A stretch of 64,000 nt of DNA. Source: Halictus rubicundus (taxonomy: Eukaryota > Arthropoda > Insecta > Hymenoptera > Halictidae). Made by a program: the position numbers and the translations under genes. Location of the stretch: positions 186,001 to 250,000 of the forward strand of contig NW_027488566.1 of NCBI RefSeq assembly GCF_050948215.1. The letters run 5' to 3'. Below are positions 20,799 to 31,891 of the stretch, piece after piece (the stretch's first letter is position 1; the number at the start of each line of letters is the position of its first letter). The notes beneath the pieces were generated by a model that saw only the letters and a program-made list of their open reading frames with translations, was not told the DNA's origin and did no database searches.

Positions 20799-22226
20799 TC
20801 CTCGAAAATAGTAATTGGTTCCTGTATGTCTATTTTTATACTCGATAACAAAGATTTTATCCAACAAGCTTCTTTAATCCCTTCATATAACGCCATATAC
20901 TCAGTTTCAGTTGAGGAAGTTGCAACTGAGTTTTGTTTCCTTGTATTCCAACAGATCGTATTCATCTCAAACATTTTAAAAATATATCCAGTCGTACTCT
21001 TCCTGTCGATTTCATTACCTGCCCAATCAGAGTCTACACAACCAGTCAATATAGTTTTGTAATCATTTCTTTTATAAATTAAACGGTATCTTAACGATCC
21101 TTTCACATATCTTAAGACCCTTTTTAGATTCTGCCAGAGTGCCTTATTATTTTTATTTTGATATCTGCTAAGCAAGTTCACAGCGAAACATAAATCAGGT
21201 CGCGTGCATAGCATAGCATACATTAAGCAGCCAATAAGGTTCCTACATGGTACATCAAAATATTCATCCGAATCTAAGGATGTGTAGTCTAATTTTGCAG
21301 GCAATGGAGTACTTACACTATTACACTCACTCATTTTGTACTTTTGCAAAACATTCTGTAAATAGATACTTTGATCTAGAATGATTATATCGTCTTTTCT
21401 TTCAATGTTTATTCCTAGGAATAATCTCATTTCGTTCATATCTGTAATTGAAAACTTCTTTTTTAAATAATCTTTAAAGTTTTTTAATGTGCTTCTATCG
21501 TATGTAACTATTAAAAGATCGTCAACGTACAAAATGACATATATTTTTACAAATATGATTCCTATCGAGGAAATATAAACAGCGATCTACAGAAGAGTTT
21601 TGAAAATTATGGTTTTTGAGAGTGACTTCAAAAAGTTGAAACCAGCATCTGGCCGATTGTTTTAAGCCATATAATGCTTTATTCAACTTGCATACTTGAT
21701 TTTCTTGCGCTTGAATACCTTCTGGTACACGCATATAAATCTCCTCTTTCAGTAGACCATTCAAAAAGGCTGTCTTAACGTCCATTTGGTAAATTAATAA
21801 ATTATACTGATTTGCAAAGGCCAAAAGCATTCGAAAAGTTGCAATGCGAGCTACAGGGGCAAAGGTCTCATTATAGTCTAATAAATGTTGTTGACTAATA
21901 CCTCTTGCAACCAATCTCGCTTTAAATTTGCATGCATTTGCTTTTCCATCCATTTTAATGCTAAAAACCCATTTGCAATCAACTATATTTTTATTATTTG
22001 GACGGGGAACTAGGTTCCACGTATTGTTATATATTAGGGAGTCGATTTTATCTTTTATCGCTTTCTCCCACTGAATCTTATCATCACGGTCTTTTATCTC
22101 ACTATACGATTTGGGAACTTCACAAGTTGTTACGAGTGCATAAGCATGATAATCATGCTCCTCATTATAATTTATATGAGGTTTGACTTGTAACCGTTCT
22201 TTCCTACCTATTCTTTCTATTCGCAT
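20790..22226 (-). pseudogene. Ty1/copia reverse transcriptase and RNase H
   Basis: The first frame (21522-22226) has WEKAIKDKIDSL, NTWNLVPRP, CKWVFSIKMDG, KARLVARG, FAPVARIATFR and QMDVKTAFLNG, the copia RT blocks. The second frame (20759-21532) has the catalytic YVDDLL, FLGINIERK, CARPDLCFAV-like and the RNase H signatures DSDWAGNEIDRKSTTGY and TETEYMAL. A single-base frameshift lies near 21560-21590. The RNase H end is missing: after ITIFED the sequence passes into the LTR-like end. The 5' side stops at 22230, where another element begins. Confidence 0.9.
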
Positions 22227-22230
22227 ACGC

Positions 22231-23034
22231 TGTTACCCGTATCTCTACTTCGCGTCTCGAGACTATCCCTAACGGTCTCGCAGGGCCGGTTACTACCATA
22301 ATTTCTTGAAGCTTCCACGTTCGCGAGCAGGAATGGATTCGTGCCTCCAGGCACTGGAAAGCGGCGAGGTATGGACGAGTTAAATGAGATATTCGAAGCC
22401 CAGATAAAGTAACAAAAGGTGATACAAATTTTCGTGTCGTGCGGACACACGGCGCTCTCCACTCGCCGTCGCTCCTAGTACTCGCGACTTGCTCGCTGCA
22501 AGTGATCTACACTAACACTAGTAACGCCTTACTTCGTAATGGATAATTAAACATGTCCCGATCAATCTTTACGCGAGTAGAAATTGTATAATTTCGTTTG
22601 ACTACTACGCGGTCACGTCCGAGAGTCACGGAGCTTTATATAAAATGTTACGACAGTGCCACGGCGCGGTTTGTGCTCGTGACTCCTCGGTTTGAGGCGC
22701 GTACGCGTTGAGAGCAGGAAAGACGGTTTGCCTTGCTCTGCCGAGTCGGTTTGACTCCTCGAACGGGTACCGTGTTTCGTCGAACAGACACTATTCTTAA
22801 ACGCGTGTTTCTCGGACCGCTTCCAGACGTAGAGTGCTGGATCGCTGGCTCGCATCGACCTCCTTCGATCGTTATCGAGTGGGGATCGATGCGTGCGCAA
22901 CTCGACAAGGATCGCGATATCTCGCGATCCCTCACTATCTCCGGACTCGCGAACAACGTAGTATGGTACGGTGGTGGGGTCAGTATCGCCGATCGATACG
23001 TGCGGTATATGTATATGTAACCGACACGGTTACA
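22231..23034. mobile_element. TGTTAC..GTTACA LTR-like element, recombinant flanks
   Basis: An 804-bp segment starts TGTTACCCG and ends CGGTTACA. It shares long blocks with 33626-35446, including GGATTCGTGCCTCCAG near the left and the CGCATCGACCTCCTTCGATC hairpin near the right. The left flank is copia on the minus strand, the right flank is BEL integrase on the plus strand, both cut in mid-gene. Flanking ATACGC and ATACAC are similar but not identical. Two different interrupted hosts imply recombination between two copies. Confidence 0.7.
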
Positions 23035-23036
23035 AT

Positions 23037-23514
23037 ACACTATTAGTAGAAATAGAACATTCCGTTAACTCACGACCTTTGACGCATATATTGGTAGACC
23101 CGGGCGATGAGGAAGCATTGACACCGAACCATTTTTTGCTGGGTACGTCATCAGGGGAAGTTCAATTAGGAAGATATGACGCTCAAGCCACGTGTCCTAA
23201 AAGACAGTGGAAAATCGCGCAGTCTTTTGCGGAATCGTTCTGGCGACATTGGCTGCGCGAATATTTACCCACCTTGATTTCGCGTCCGAAGTGGCATAAA
23301 TCAGATACGTACTTAAAAAAAGGGGATCTCGTGCTAATCGTCGACTTCCAAATGCCGCGAAACTTCGTGGAATACGGGAACTATCGATGAAGTATACCCT
23401 CGAGCGGATGGCGTAATTAGAATCGCCAAGGTGCGTACGGCAAATGGTGAATTGATACGACCCACCAGAAAATTAATCAAACTAACAAGCGATACCGATG
23501 ACAAACACAATTAG
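23037..23514 (+). pseudogene. C-terminal fragment of a BEL integrase
   Basis: The frame reads LLVEIEHSVNSRPLTHI, TPNHFLLG, RQWKIAQSFAESFWRHW, LPTLISRPKWH and KGDLVLIVD, the end of the BEL integrase core and its C-terminal domain. Near 23360-23375 the frame shifts by one base; the shifted frame continues GVIRIAKVRTANGELIRPTRKLIKL to a stop ending at 23514. All sequence upstream of LLVEI is lost at the edge of the LTR-like element. Confidence 0.88.
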
Positions 23515-23644
23515 TAAATATACTGTTTCGTTTTAGCGTTTAATTATATCGTTTACGTTTGTAAATAAAGATAGGTGCGATTGTATGTAATCTAAGGTAA
23601 AATTAAAAAAAAAAAAAAAAACGTTTAATTTTAAGGGGAGAATG

Positions 23645-24302
23645 TTACAGATAGAAATGCGTATTTTTGTTTCTAACTGCAGAATTCATGTATGCGAAAT
23701 TGACACGGAATGAGATGTGAAATATTGTAAGAGATTAGTGGAGGATGGCTACTGCTAGTCATTTGATACGAAAATTGTGTATACCACAAAGAGTAAACAC
23801 CCGAATCTCGTTGACTTTGGCGACTACGCGATAGCGTTTGTTGTATCTCAAGCCAATAGCGTGTAAAGATAGTCACAATGTGTCTATCATAGGCCGCAAA
23901 AACACCTCAATTTGGAGAACTTTCTCACATGAAGGGTTCTAGCGAGCACGGAAAAACCGAAAGGTGGATCCGAGGCCGCCAGGCTACAAAGGGTCGCGAG
24001 GTTCGGGTAAAAGGTAATATGATTGTAAATTAAAGCGATTAACCGTCTGGTGAAAGTCATTGCGCATGTGGCATGCAAGGATGAGCCCAGAATTTGTATA
24101 CCTGGGACGACGGTTTAAAATAAACAGTACAAAGCGACAGCTTTAGCCTTTTCCACGAATCTCAGTTTAGTTGATAAAAGTAGGGGAACAGTATGTAAAG
24201 CGCGCGAGCGAACTTTCAGTTCAGTTGTCCATTCGTCATCGAACCACTACGCAAATCCGAATTTGTTAAACGGGTGAAAATAAAGTTGTGTTCAGATACA
24301 CA
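23645..24302 (+). repeat. Candidate 3' LTR of the plus-strand BEL element
   Basis: A purine tract (AAGGGGAGAA) precedes TGTTACAGATAG, the typical polypurine tract and LTR start of BEL elements, 130 bp after the integrase stop. The right edge is placed at a TACACA near 24302, shortly after AATAAAG at 24282, but is not confirmed by a second copy. Confidence 0.6.
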
Positions 24303-25159
24303 GGGTGTTCGCGATAATTTGTACCAGCGTTTTTCTTTTTAATATTTTTCTAGAAATAAAGAGGATCTTCCTTTTTTTTAATGGAATGCTACATATTGGT
24401 TTACGTCATATGAAAGCGAACATTGAGACGAGTTCTACCATTTAGTATACTATTGTCTTCAGGGTCATACAAGGGCAGAAATAAAAGAAACATTTAACAT
24501 TTCGTAATGTTGTATTTACCAATATGTTGTAGTAATAAGACTACATCTCGTGTTCAATGTGAACCTCGAAAAGTGCATTACGGTTTGCACGCAATTGGCA
24601 AGCTCGTGCATCTTCAGGGGCCTAGCCTGCGAGTAAACCGATAAAGCATACAGTGCTAAAAAATGATAGGACGATCGATGTATTTGTACATTTCAAATAA
24701 CATAATAAGATGTACGTACATTTTACACGCCCCACATATTAGATACATTCACCAAAGTGTCCATATAGAATTTAAAGTTTGCATCTTGTGCACCAAAAGA
24801 AGCTGAAGAAAGAAATGTTAAAACATAGGATGACCTTACTCGGCCAAAAAGATAGGACTCGTGTAATATTTTCGATTATTATGTGCTCTGGTGGTAGCCT
24901 ATCAGCAGTGACTAGAAGTAGACGTGTAAATTTTTGTATTCAGCTAAAACATTTTGTTTCCTGAATGGGTAAAGAAGAAACTTAGATAAAACCAAATTCG
25001 ACCGAATCTTGTTCTTTAATTTTATGTTTGATAATGTTCTATAAATTTGTCCGGCTAAAACCAATACATGCCTACATTATTTTCTCTAATTTCTTTCATG
25101 TACAAGATAGAAACTTGCAATTTTTTATACATATTTTGTAGGACATAAAATATGTAGGG
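24303..25159. other. No gene seen; AT-rich unassigned DNA
   Basis: No coding motif on either strand. GGGTGTTCGCGA occurs at both ends (24304 and 25157) in direct orientation, which might mark related LTR starts, the second being supported as an LTR. Confidence 0.3.
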
Positions 25160-26093
25160 TGTTCGCGACGAAACTTTCGCGATTGTTGCCCGCCAACTTA
25201 ATCTTGGGCAACTATTTCAACGGATACGGAAGACTGGATTGGAACAGGAAAGGAATCGCGTTTCGTCCCGAACCTGTCGGAGGACTCGTCAGTAAGGCTA
25301 TTCCGACAGGTCCTGCCTTAGACGCGCGCGGATCCGAGTGATCCGTATTGTATTCGCCTTGCCGTGTGCAAGGCGATTTGACTCTCGGTATAATTGACTG
25401 TAAGTGTCACGTGTTCAAGATCTTGTATGGACTCATTGCAAGCTAGACTTCCAGACTCAACGCGAAGTTGTAAGGTTCGGATGAGACCTGTGGTGTTGCT
25501 CGTCCGAAGATCGTATATGAACTGTATTTGCAGCTCGACCGCCTTTCAGAATTAACTCGAGGTCATAGGCTCCCCATGGCTGAGAGGTTGGCCTTAGGTG
25601 GTTATAGGCTCCTCGTGGCTGAGAGGTTGGCCTTAGGTGTAGGAGAGGTATGTGTCGCTCGTTGCGACGAGAAAGGAAGCTCTCCGGATTGGTTAGGGAA
25701 AACTTGCATTTTCCAATCAGCATGCCCTTAATTGTTCAAACTCCCTTCCACAGGCTCAGGCTAAGAGCCTGGTTGGAAGGAAGAGTGGGGCGATGCATAA
25801 CTTGGGAAAAACCGAGTGTTTTGGTAATTCGACGCTGTCGAAAGGTCGATTGTCATAGACCCTTGAACCGTGTCATGAATTTATGGCCTGACCGTACTTA
25901 GTGGCCGCGAGCGAAGGATATACATCCTTGGGCCGTATCGAAAGAACGCGAAGGTTCTGCAGACCCGTCTCGTGTATACAAACATCGTTCGGTCGGTCCA
26001 ATTGTAAACAGCTTCGAGATTATGAGGGCCAAAGTTGCTATTTGGTTACGTCTCTAAATCACGAATGTTTTGAAATAAAAGGAGATACGAACA
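25160..26093 (+). repeat. LTR-like sequence, 934 bp
   Basis: Ends are TGTTCGCGAC and GATACGAACA, complementary in TGTTCG/CGAACA. An AATAAA lies at 26074, 15-20 bp from the right end, consistent with plus orientation. A tandem duplication of about 45 bp (GGCTGAGAGGTTGGCCTTAG twice) occupies 25558-25645. Flanking bases do not form a duplication, so it may be one LTR of a longer, truncated element. Confidence 0.5.
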
Positions 26094-26340
26094 AAGACCC
26101 TCTGTAAGACCCTTTCGTTTATCGATAGCCTGAAGAAACGATTCATGCTTAAGATGACAGTTCTGTTGCGACGGAACATAGGGTGAATACAATGTATACA
26201 TATATGAAACAAAGTAAAGAAACAAAGTAAATATATGAAACGTCCCATCATTTTGTCCAGCACTCTACACCACCAGGTCACCAGCAATACCTGCCCGTGC
26301 CCGTTCATGAACCCTCCCCACCCATACCTTTGCATTTTGC

Positions 26341-26348
26341 TATATAAG
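26341..26348 (+). promoter_or_regulatory. Candidate TATA box for the three-exon gene
   Basis: TATATAAG lies 137 bp upstream of the ATG at 26478. Transcription would start near 26370, leaving a roughly 100-base leader. Support is positional only. Confidence 0.4.
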
Positions 26349-26477
26349 CGTCGGCATTCGGGTACGATTTCCATAGTACGACTAGTATAATGCATTACAA
26401 CGATATTACATTAGACAAAATTATTTTGTAAAATAATAACTATGTATTGTTTTGTCCAGATTTGAAAGAAAGCAGAG

Positions 26478-27324
26478 ATGGCAGAAAAGTTAGAGATGGC
26501 AGCGGCGACGGCGGCAGCGACGGCGGCAGCGACGGCGGTGTCCAAGGCCGTCGTAGAAGCCGAGTTGGCTTTGGCTAGAGCCAAAGCGGAGGAATCGGTC
26601 GCGAATGCGACGTTGAAGGCGACCGCAAAAGCGGCCGGCGTAGAAGCGGCGCCAAACTCAAGATCTATCTGGCAGCGCCTGGGACCGGTGAGTAAACATT
26701 CCAGATGCATTCAATTTGACATTTCGGTTCATTGCATCGAAATCGGACACTCTTTGGAAGAATGTTTCGGATTTTGTTCAAATTTGAATATATTGTAGTC
26801 TTCAGTGAACAACGAAGGAATCTCGGAGGATTTTTTGATACCTTAAAAAGTGTTCGACTACGACATATTCAAATTTGAACAATATCCGGAACATTACTCC
26901 AACAAGTGTTTGATTTCGCATGAAATGACCCCATTTCCCAATTAGTGCATTTGTAATCATTCCTACTAAAATTTACTATGCCCATTATCCCAAATATAGC
27001 ATCCACAAAGCAGCGCCGAAGAAGTAGGAAGCAAAAAACAAACAGACGACACGAAAGAAATGGTGAGTTTCAAAGTCTGATTTTACCACATCACTAAATG
27101 TCTATAATTTGTTTGCGCTATTTTCTTAAATCACTTCTCATATGTTACAGGCAAAAAGGTTGCGAGAACAACGAAATCGAATTTATTCGCGCCTGCGAGG
27201 CAACCGCGGCGCAAGCCGGCGAGGAGGATACCGGGGAGCCTACCGGGGAGCCTACCGGGGAGGCAATCGGCAGGAAAGAGGCGCAAAAGGCGGTATAAAA
27301 ATCTACCATGTATACAAAACATGA
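26478..27324 (+). CDS. Three-exon gene, Ala-rich and RG-repeat protein
   Basis: Exons 26478-26687, 27000-27062 and 27151-27324 are bounded by consensus sites (GTGAGT donors twice; acceptors AAATATAG and TATGTTACAG). All junctions are phase 0, and the joined frame has 149 codons before TGA. The protein has an alanine-rich helical N-terminus (residues 6-58), SIWQRLGP at 63-70, a polar linker from exon 2, then a basic RLREQRNRIYSRLRG segment and a Tyr-Arg-Gly repeat (YRGAYRGAYRGG). RG-rich tails are often RNA-binding; no known family is recognised. Intron 1 holds an inverted-repeat element. Part of exon 3 is duplicated downstream at 27537. Confidence 0.65.
26715..26945. repeat. Inverted-repeat (MITE-like) element in intron 1
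   Basis: Two arms of about 90 bp are imperfect inverted copies, centred near 26830, sharing CAAATTTGAATATRT and the AATGTTYCGGAT block. Related fragments occur at 42180-42250 and 43340-43420. It nearly fills the intron, so the intron's present length owes much to this insertion. Confidence 0.65.
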
Positions 27325-27629
27325 ACAAGAATAAAATATTTATTAATCAAAATTGAGGTGATGAGTCATGGTCTCTCTCTTTCTCTCTCTCCTAAAACTA
27401 CCCACTCCTTCGTCAGAATTCCAGAAATATGCAATTTAATTTAATTTAATTTAATTTAATTTAATTTAATTTAATTTAAAAAATTTATATAAAAAGTCAC
27501 GTTTTAAGTTGTGAATGAAGTACCGTTATTACTATCAGCGGGAAAGAGGCGCGAAGGAAAAATCTACAATGTATACAAAAAATAGAGAAAAATAAAATAT
27601 TTATTAACCAAAATTGAGGTGATAAGTCG

Positions 27630-27681
<52 letters not shown>

Positions 27682-27760
27682 AAAGTACCCTCTCCTTCGT
27701 CGGAATTCCAGAAATATTCAATTTAGTTTAATTTAATTTAATTTAATTTAATACAAAATT
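27269..27760. repeat. 267-bp tandem duplication with microsatellites
   Basis: The end of exon 3 and its downstream flank are repeated from about 27537. Each copy carries a (TC)n run (pure TC at 27632-27678 in the second) and an (AATTT)n run (27432-27478 and 27721-27750). The second copy of the coding piece is diverged and out of context, so it is not a gene. Confidence 0.75.
27330..27335 (+). terminator. Poly(A) signal AATAAA
   Basis: AATAAA lies six bases after the stop codon of the three-exon gene, and again at 27592 in the downstream duplicate. Confidence 0.55.
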
Positions 27761-27930
27761 TAATACAAATAAAGATTATGCACGCGTTTGCTGAATATAC
27801 CTACTGTAGTCATTAAAAAAAACCAAGTATATTAAAAGTTACGTCGTAAGTTATGTATGAAGTACTATTATTACCATTACGTATATCATAAAAACGCAGA
27901 AACTCTCGGGCCGCACTATGTGTTAGCAAG
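27750..27930. repeat. Remnant related to the hAT-type MITE
   Basis: AATTTAATACAAATAAAGAT and the following 150 bp match 42740-42870, and the piece ends in ACTCTCGGGCCGCAC, resembling the terminal region of the MITE at 42275-43053. Only one side is preserved. Confidence 0.5.
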
Positions 27931-28079
27931 ACGCCACGGCGCCCCGCGTAACAGTAGGGCAAGAGAACGCGTGTTGCCGCTCGTTCCTTTCCGATCAACG
28001 TAACAAATATCCTAATCCCACAGGCATTCTGTGTCCCTTAGCTCTGTTATGTGGGGTTATATTGGGACGGCTAGTTTCT

Positions 28080-28800
28080 GACACCCTCAAGAGTGTACCT
28101 GTCGGAAGGCCCAGAAGCTAGACCGCCGAAGGGTGTAACATTGTGCAAGGTCAGGTATACCGGTGAGATAATCCTGACGCAATGTCATCATTTTTTTTGT
28201 TTTCCATTATTCTTTCACGAAACCTCTCTCAACACATTCGCGGAATGTTTCTGATAAAAATGATACCAAACATGGTATAATGTGCATCATATTTACTATG
28301 CATTCGTACATTTGTTCGAAGCGACGATGTTTCAGATTTCAGAGCATGACTGTGTTTCGCACCGAGGCTGCATGCCAGCTCTTTCGTCTTCGGCAGGACA
28401 TTGTCGGAGAAGGGCTAATTTATGACGCCCCCAAGTGTCTACCTTTCGAAGGGGCCAGAAGCTAGAACGCCGAAGAGTGTAACATTATGCGGGGTCAGGC
28501 ATATCGGTGAAACAATACTAATGCAATGTCCCAATTCTTTTGTTTTTCATAATATATTCATGAAACTTCACCCAACACATTCGTGTCATTTTCCTGATAA
28601 AATTGACACCAAACATGACATAATTTGGATCATATTTACTAGGCAATCGTACATTCGTGCGAACCAGCGATGTTTCAGACTTTAGAGAATGACTGTGTTT
28701 TGCACTGAGGTTACAGGAAAGTTCTTTCGTCTTCGGCGAGACAGTGTCGTGGGAGGGCTAATTTATGACACCCTCCAGTGTCAATGTTATGGAGCGGGCC
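28080..28800 (+). repeat. 344-bp tandem repeat, two units and a partial third
   Basis: Units begin GACACCCTC at 28080, GACGCCCCC at 28424 and GACACCCTC at 28767. They share GCCAGAAGCTAGA, CAACACATTCG, ACCAAACATG and TTCGTCTTCGGC blocks at equal spacing. Diverged single copies are recognisable at 40580-40790 and 59130-59220, so the sequence is also dispersed. No coding content. Confidence 0.8.
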
Positions 28801-29090
28801 ATCGACGCAAGATACTAATTCGCAACAGGTTGCTTTCAAACCATTAGAGATATTGAAATCAAATTTTTACAGAAAATATTTAGAATATATTCATTTTTAT
28901 CTGGAGATAAAAACTAGAAAAAATCAATTGATAAATATAGTTTGTCCAACTATTTGTTACATTTCGCGAACAATAAAATTTAGGGATTTTTGAGGGATTC
29001 AGCATGTTAGGTTGATCTTTTTATCTAGTGCCATTACTGAAAATTCACATCCTTGTATTATCCAACCTTCCAAGATGCTAATTGGCTAAA

Positions 29091-30005
29091 GCGCTTTTCA
29101 CTATGAAAAAGTCCCTTCTCTGCATTATTGGGAAATATTTACAGGCATCCTAGACCCTTGCGATCGCGGTCGGCACACGTACACGCCGACCAGGCGGTGT
29201 GTGAGTGTGCCGCCATGTCAGTTCCCTTAGCCTCCCTGACAAACGACATGCTGCCGAATATTGCTAACCATTTCACAATGTTGCAAAAGTAGGACTGCTG
29301 AGGATCTTTCCCGCCTAGATTGAACTTTTATCTAGCTCTTTTCACTATGGAAAAGTCCCGTCTCTGCATTATTGGGAAATATTTACAGGCATCCCGGACC
29401 CTTGCGATCGCCGTCGGCACACGTACACGCCGACCAGGCGGTGTGTGAGTGTACCGCGGCACGGCTATTCGAACGAAGCTACGAGAGCGTCATCCACGCT
29501 GTCGCGCTGCGCATGATCCTATGGCCTCTGTTTTACCGATACAGTAACTGCTGACGATGAGAGAGATCGGGAACACAGTACAGCGCTCGTAGCGAAAAAT
29601 GCCGGAAATATATTTTGATGAAATATCCAATGTTCCCTCAATGATGCAATGTTTGTGGGATCCCGCAATTATTTGATTAATACGTAAGCATACCATGTGA
29701 TTGGCGTTGCATTGAGATCCTATATGTTCCCGCTAGGCGGGAAAGGTCCTACGAACTCCATACGAGCTCTAAATCTCTCGATATTTACGATAATGTCACT
29801 CGACAACACACGAAATCAGCATGCTGCTGATATTGCAAATTACGGCTAAAAAACGCAAAAGTAGGACTTCTGAGGACCTTTGCCGCCTAGATTGAACCTT
29901 TATCTAACGCTTTTGACTACAAAACAGTAGTATCTTTGCATTATTAAGAAATGAAAGCGGGACTCCCGTACCCTTGCAAATCTCGTGTACGCGTACGGAG
30001 TTAGG
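29091..30005 (+). repeat. 243-bp repeat family, three copies
   Basis: Copies start with CGCTTTTCACTATGAAAAAG at 29091, a close match at 29334 and a diverged one at 29907. The first two are about 95% alike over the TCTGCATTATTGGGAAATAT and ACACGTACACGCCGACCAGG segments. The third ends at about 30005 where a BEL element begins. No gene is seen between 28800 and 30005. Confidence 0.75.
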
Positions 30006-30009
30006 GAGG

Positions 30010-31888
30010 GGATGCACGGCGTGGCCACCGCCTTAAGTTCCAGCCTGGGGATGGAGAGTATCCTGACCGGGGCTACTCGAGTCTTCGCTGCGAGAAGCGT
30101 GGTGTACGTTTCGCCGGTGAGAGCCGTCACACGTGCATAAACGGCACACGAATAGGCGGCACGTGACGCGTCGCTGAACGCGTGTATTTGTAGTTCGCGC
30201 GTGTCCGGAGCGTACCGAATCCATCGGGGAATCCGCATGGTGTTTAACACGCGCCAATCAATGCAGAATTGATTCCAGCTATCCCTAGTCGCGTCTGATA
30301 CATTGTCGTCCCAATGTATTTTTTCCAGCCGCTGTTGCTGCATCAGGATTTTAGCGCGAACGATTATCGGAGACAGCCAACCTAGGGGGTCGAATAACTT
30401 CGCGATTTCGGACAGCAATTCGCATTTGCTGAAGTTTCCGTGCCTAACCGCAAAGCTTTGCAAAATGAAATAGAAGGCGTCGTCCGACGGGATCCACCTG
30501 ATGCCAAGAACTTTTACTTTCTGTTCGTCAAATATTCGCAGGTCAATGGCGTGTGAATGTTCTATCTCCGGGATGTTTCGTAGGGTTTGGACGTCATTCC
30601 CTGCCCACTTCCGGAGGTGGAACCCACCCCGAGCGAGAAGACGACAGAGTTGAATTCGAGTCTGCTCGAGCAGGTGTTTATCTGGCGCTCCCATGAACAC
30701 GTCGTCGACATAGACGCTGTTCTTGATGATCGGGGAGGCGAGGGGGTAATTCGAGCCTTCCAAACTGTTTATCTCTTGAATGACGCGCATCGACAGGTAC
30801 GGAGCGCAGGCGGTTCCATACGTAACGGTATTTAATTCGTACGCTTCGAGATTGCCGTTGCATTCGTTTTTCCACAAGACACATTGGTACTTACGATCTT
30901 GTGGGTGGACGAAGATCTGGCGGAACATTTTCTCGATATCCGCGACGAGTACAAATTTGTGGAGGCGCCATTCTAACAATATTCGCGAAATGTCCAGTTG
31001 CAGCTTCGGTCCGGTATGGAGAATATCGTTAAGCGAATAACCACTCGATGTACGGTGTGACGCGTTAAATACGACTCGCAGTTTAGTCGTCAAACTGTCC
31101 TCCCGCAGAACGGCGCGATGCGGAATATACGTCCGTAAACTGTCAATGCGGTGGAGGCGCGTCATATGCCCGAGTGATTCGTATTCGCGAATGAACTGCG
31201 TATACTGTCGGTTGACCCTTTCGTCATCGCGTAGTTGAAGGGTCAAACGCTTAAGGGACGCAGATGCTCCTCGGAGGGAATCGCCGAGAAAGTCGTCGGG
31301 GAGCGGTTTTGAAAACGGCAGTCGCACGATGAATCGACCGGTAGTGTCCCGCGAATATGTTGACCGGAAATGTCGCTCGCATTCGTTCTCTAGCGGAGTA
31401 AGAGTACGCGATTCGGGGACCGCTTCCGTTTCCCAAAATCGAGACAACGCGCGCTCCAGTGGATCCACGGTTACTCCGTGATGCGAGGTGATCGCGAAGG
31501 TGGGGGCGTCTGCAGGGTTGGTGCGTCCAGATAAGACCCATCCGAAGACGGTATTTTGTGCTACCGGTCCGTTATTCCGCGTATTCCGGATACCTGGACG
31601 GATAACCTGGGCGAATACGTCCGCTCCGAGCAACAGCTCGATGCGTTGCTTCGAGGCGGGGGTGGGGTCAGCCAGCGTAAGGTTCGACAGCTCTTGGTAA
31701 AGGTCAACGTCGATCGGCGGCGGTACGTACTGGGAGATATTCGGTACTATAAACGCGCGGGTAGAAAAGACAGACGAAGACTTCGGGGAAGTTCCTACGC
31801 GCAGTTGCACACTATAATCGATGTGACTCGTGTGCTCGCCGCCGAGGCCCGTCACCGAGATGAGCGTTCCGATTTTATGCAAGCGCAA
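30010..31888 (-). pseudogene. BEL reverse transcriptase with YVDD, 3'-truncated
   Basis: Reading on the minus strand: protease end (IELLLGADVFAQ), NTVFGWVLSG, GRFIVRLPF, then the full RT palm: RVVFNASHRTSSGYSLND, VLVADIEKMFRQI, LNTVTYGTACAPY and the catalytic YVDDVFMG, followed by WAGNDVQTL and the start of RNase H (FSDASRAAYSCAVY, RILSIPRLELKA). The element is cut at about 30010, so the rest of RNase H, integrase and 3' LTR are missing. A TAA at 31889-31891 separates this frame from the upstream gag-protease frame. Confidence 0.9.
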
Positions 31889-31891
31889 TTG

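Noticed and set aside
24300..24330. CAGGGTGTTCGCG as a third mariner-like end
   Set aside because: No inverted partner (CGCGAACACCCTG) was found, and the second occurrence at 25157 is in direct orientation at an LTR start.
27537..27600. Second copy of the three-exon gene
   Set aside because: Only the end of exon 3 is duplicated, and it has diverged with loss of frame.
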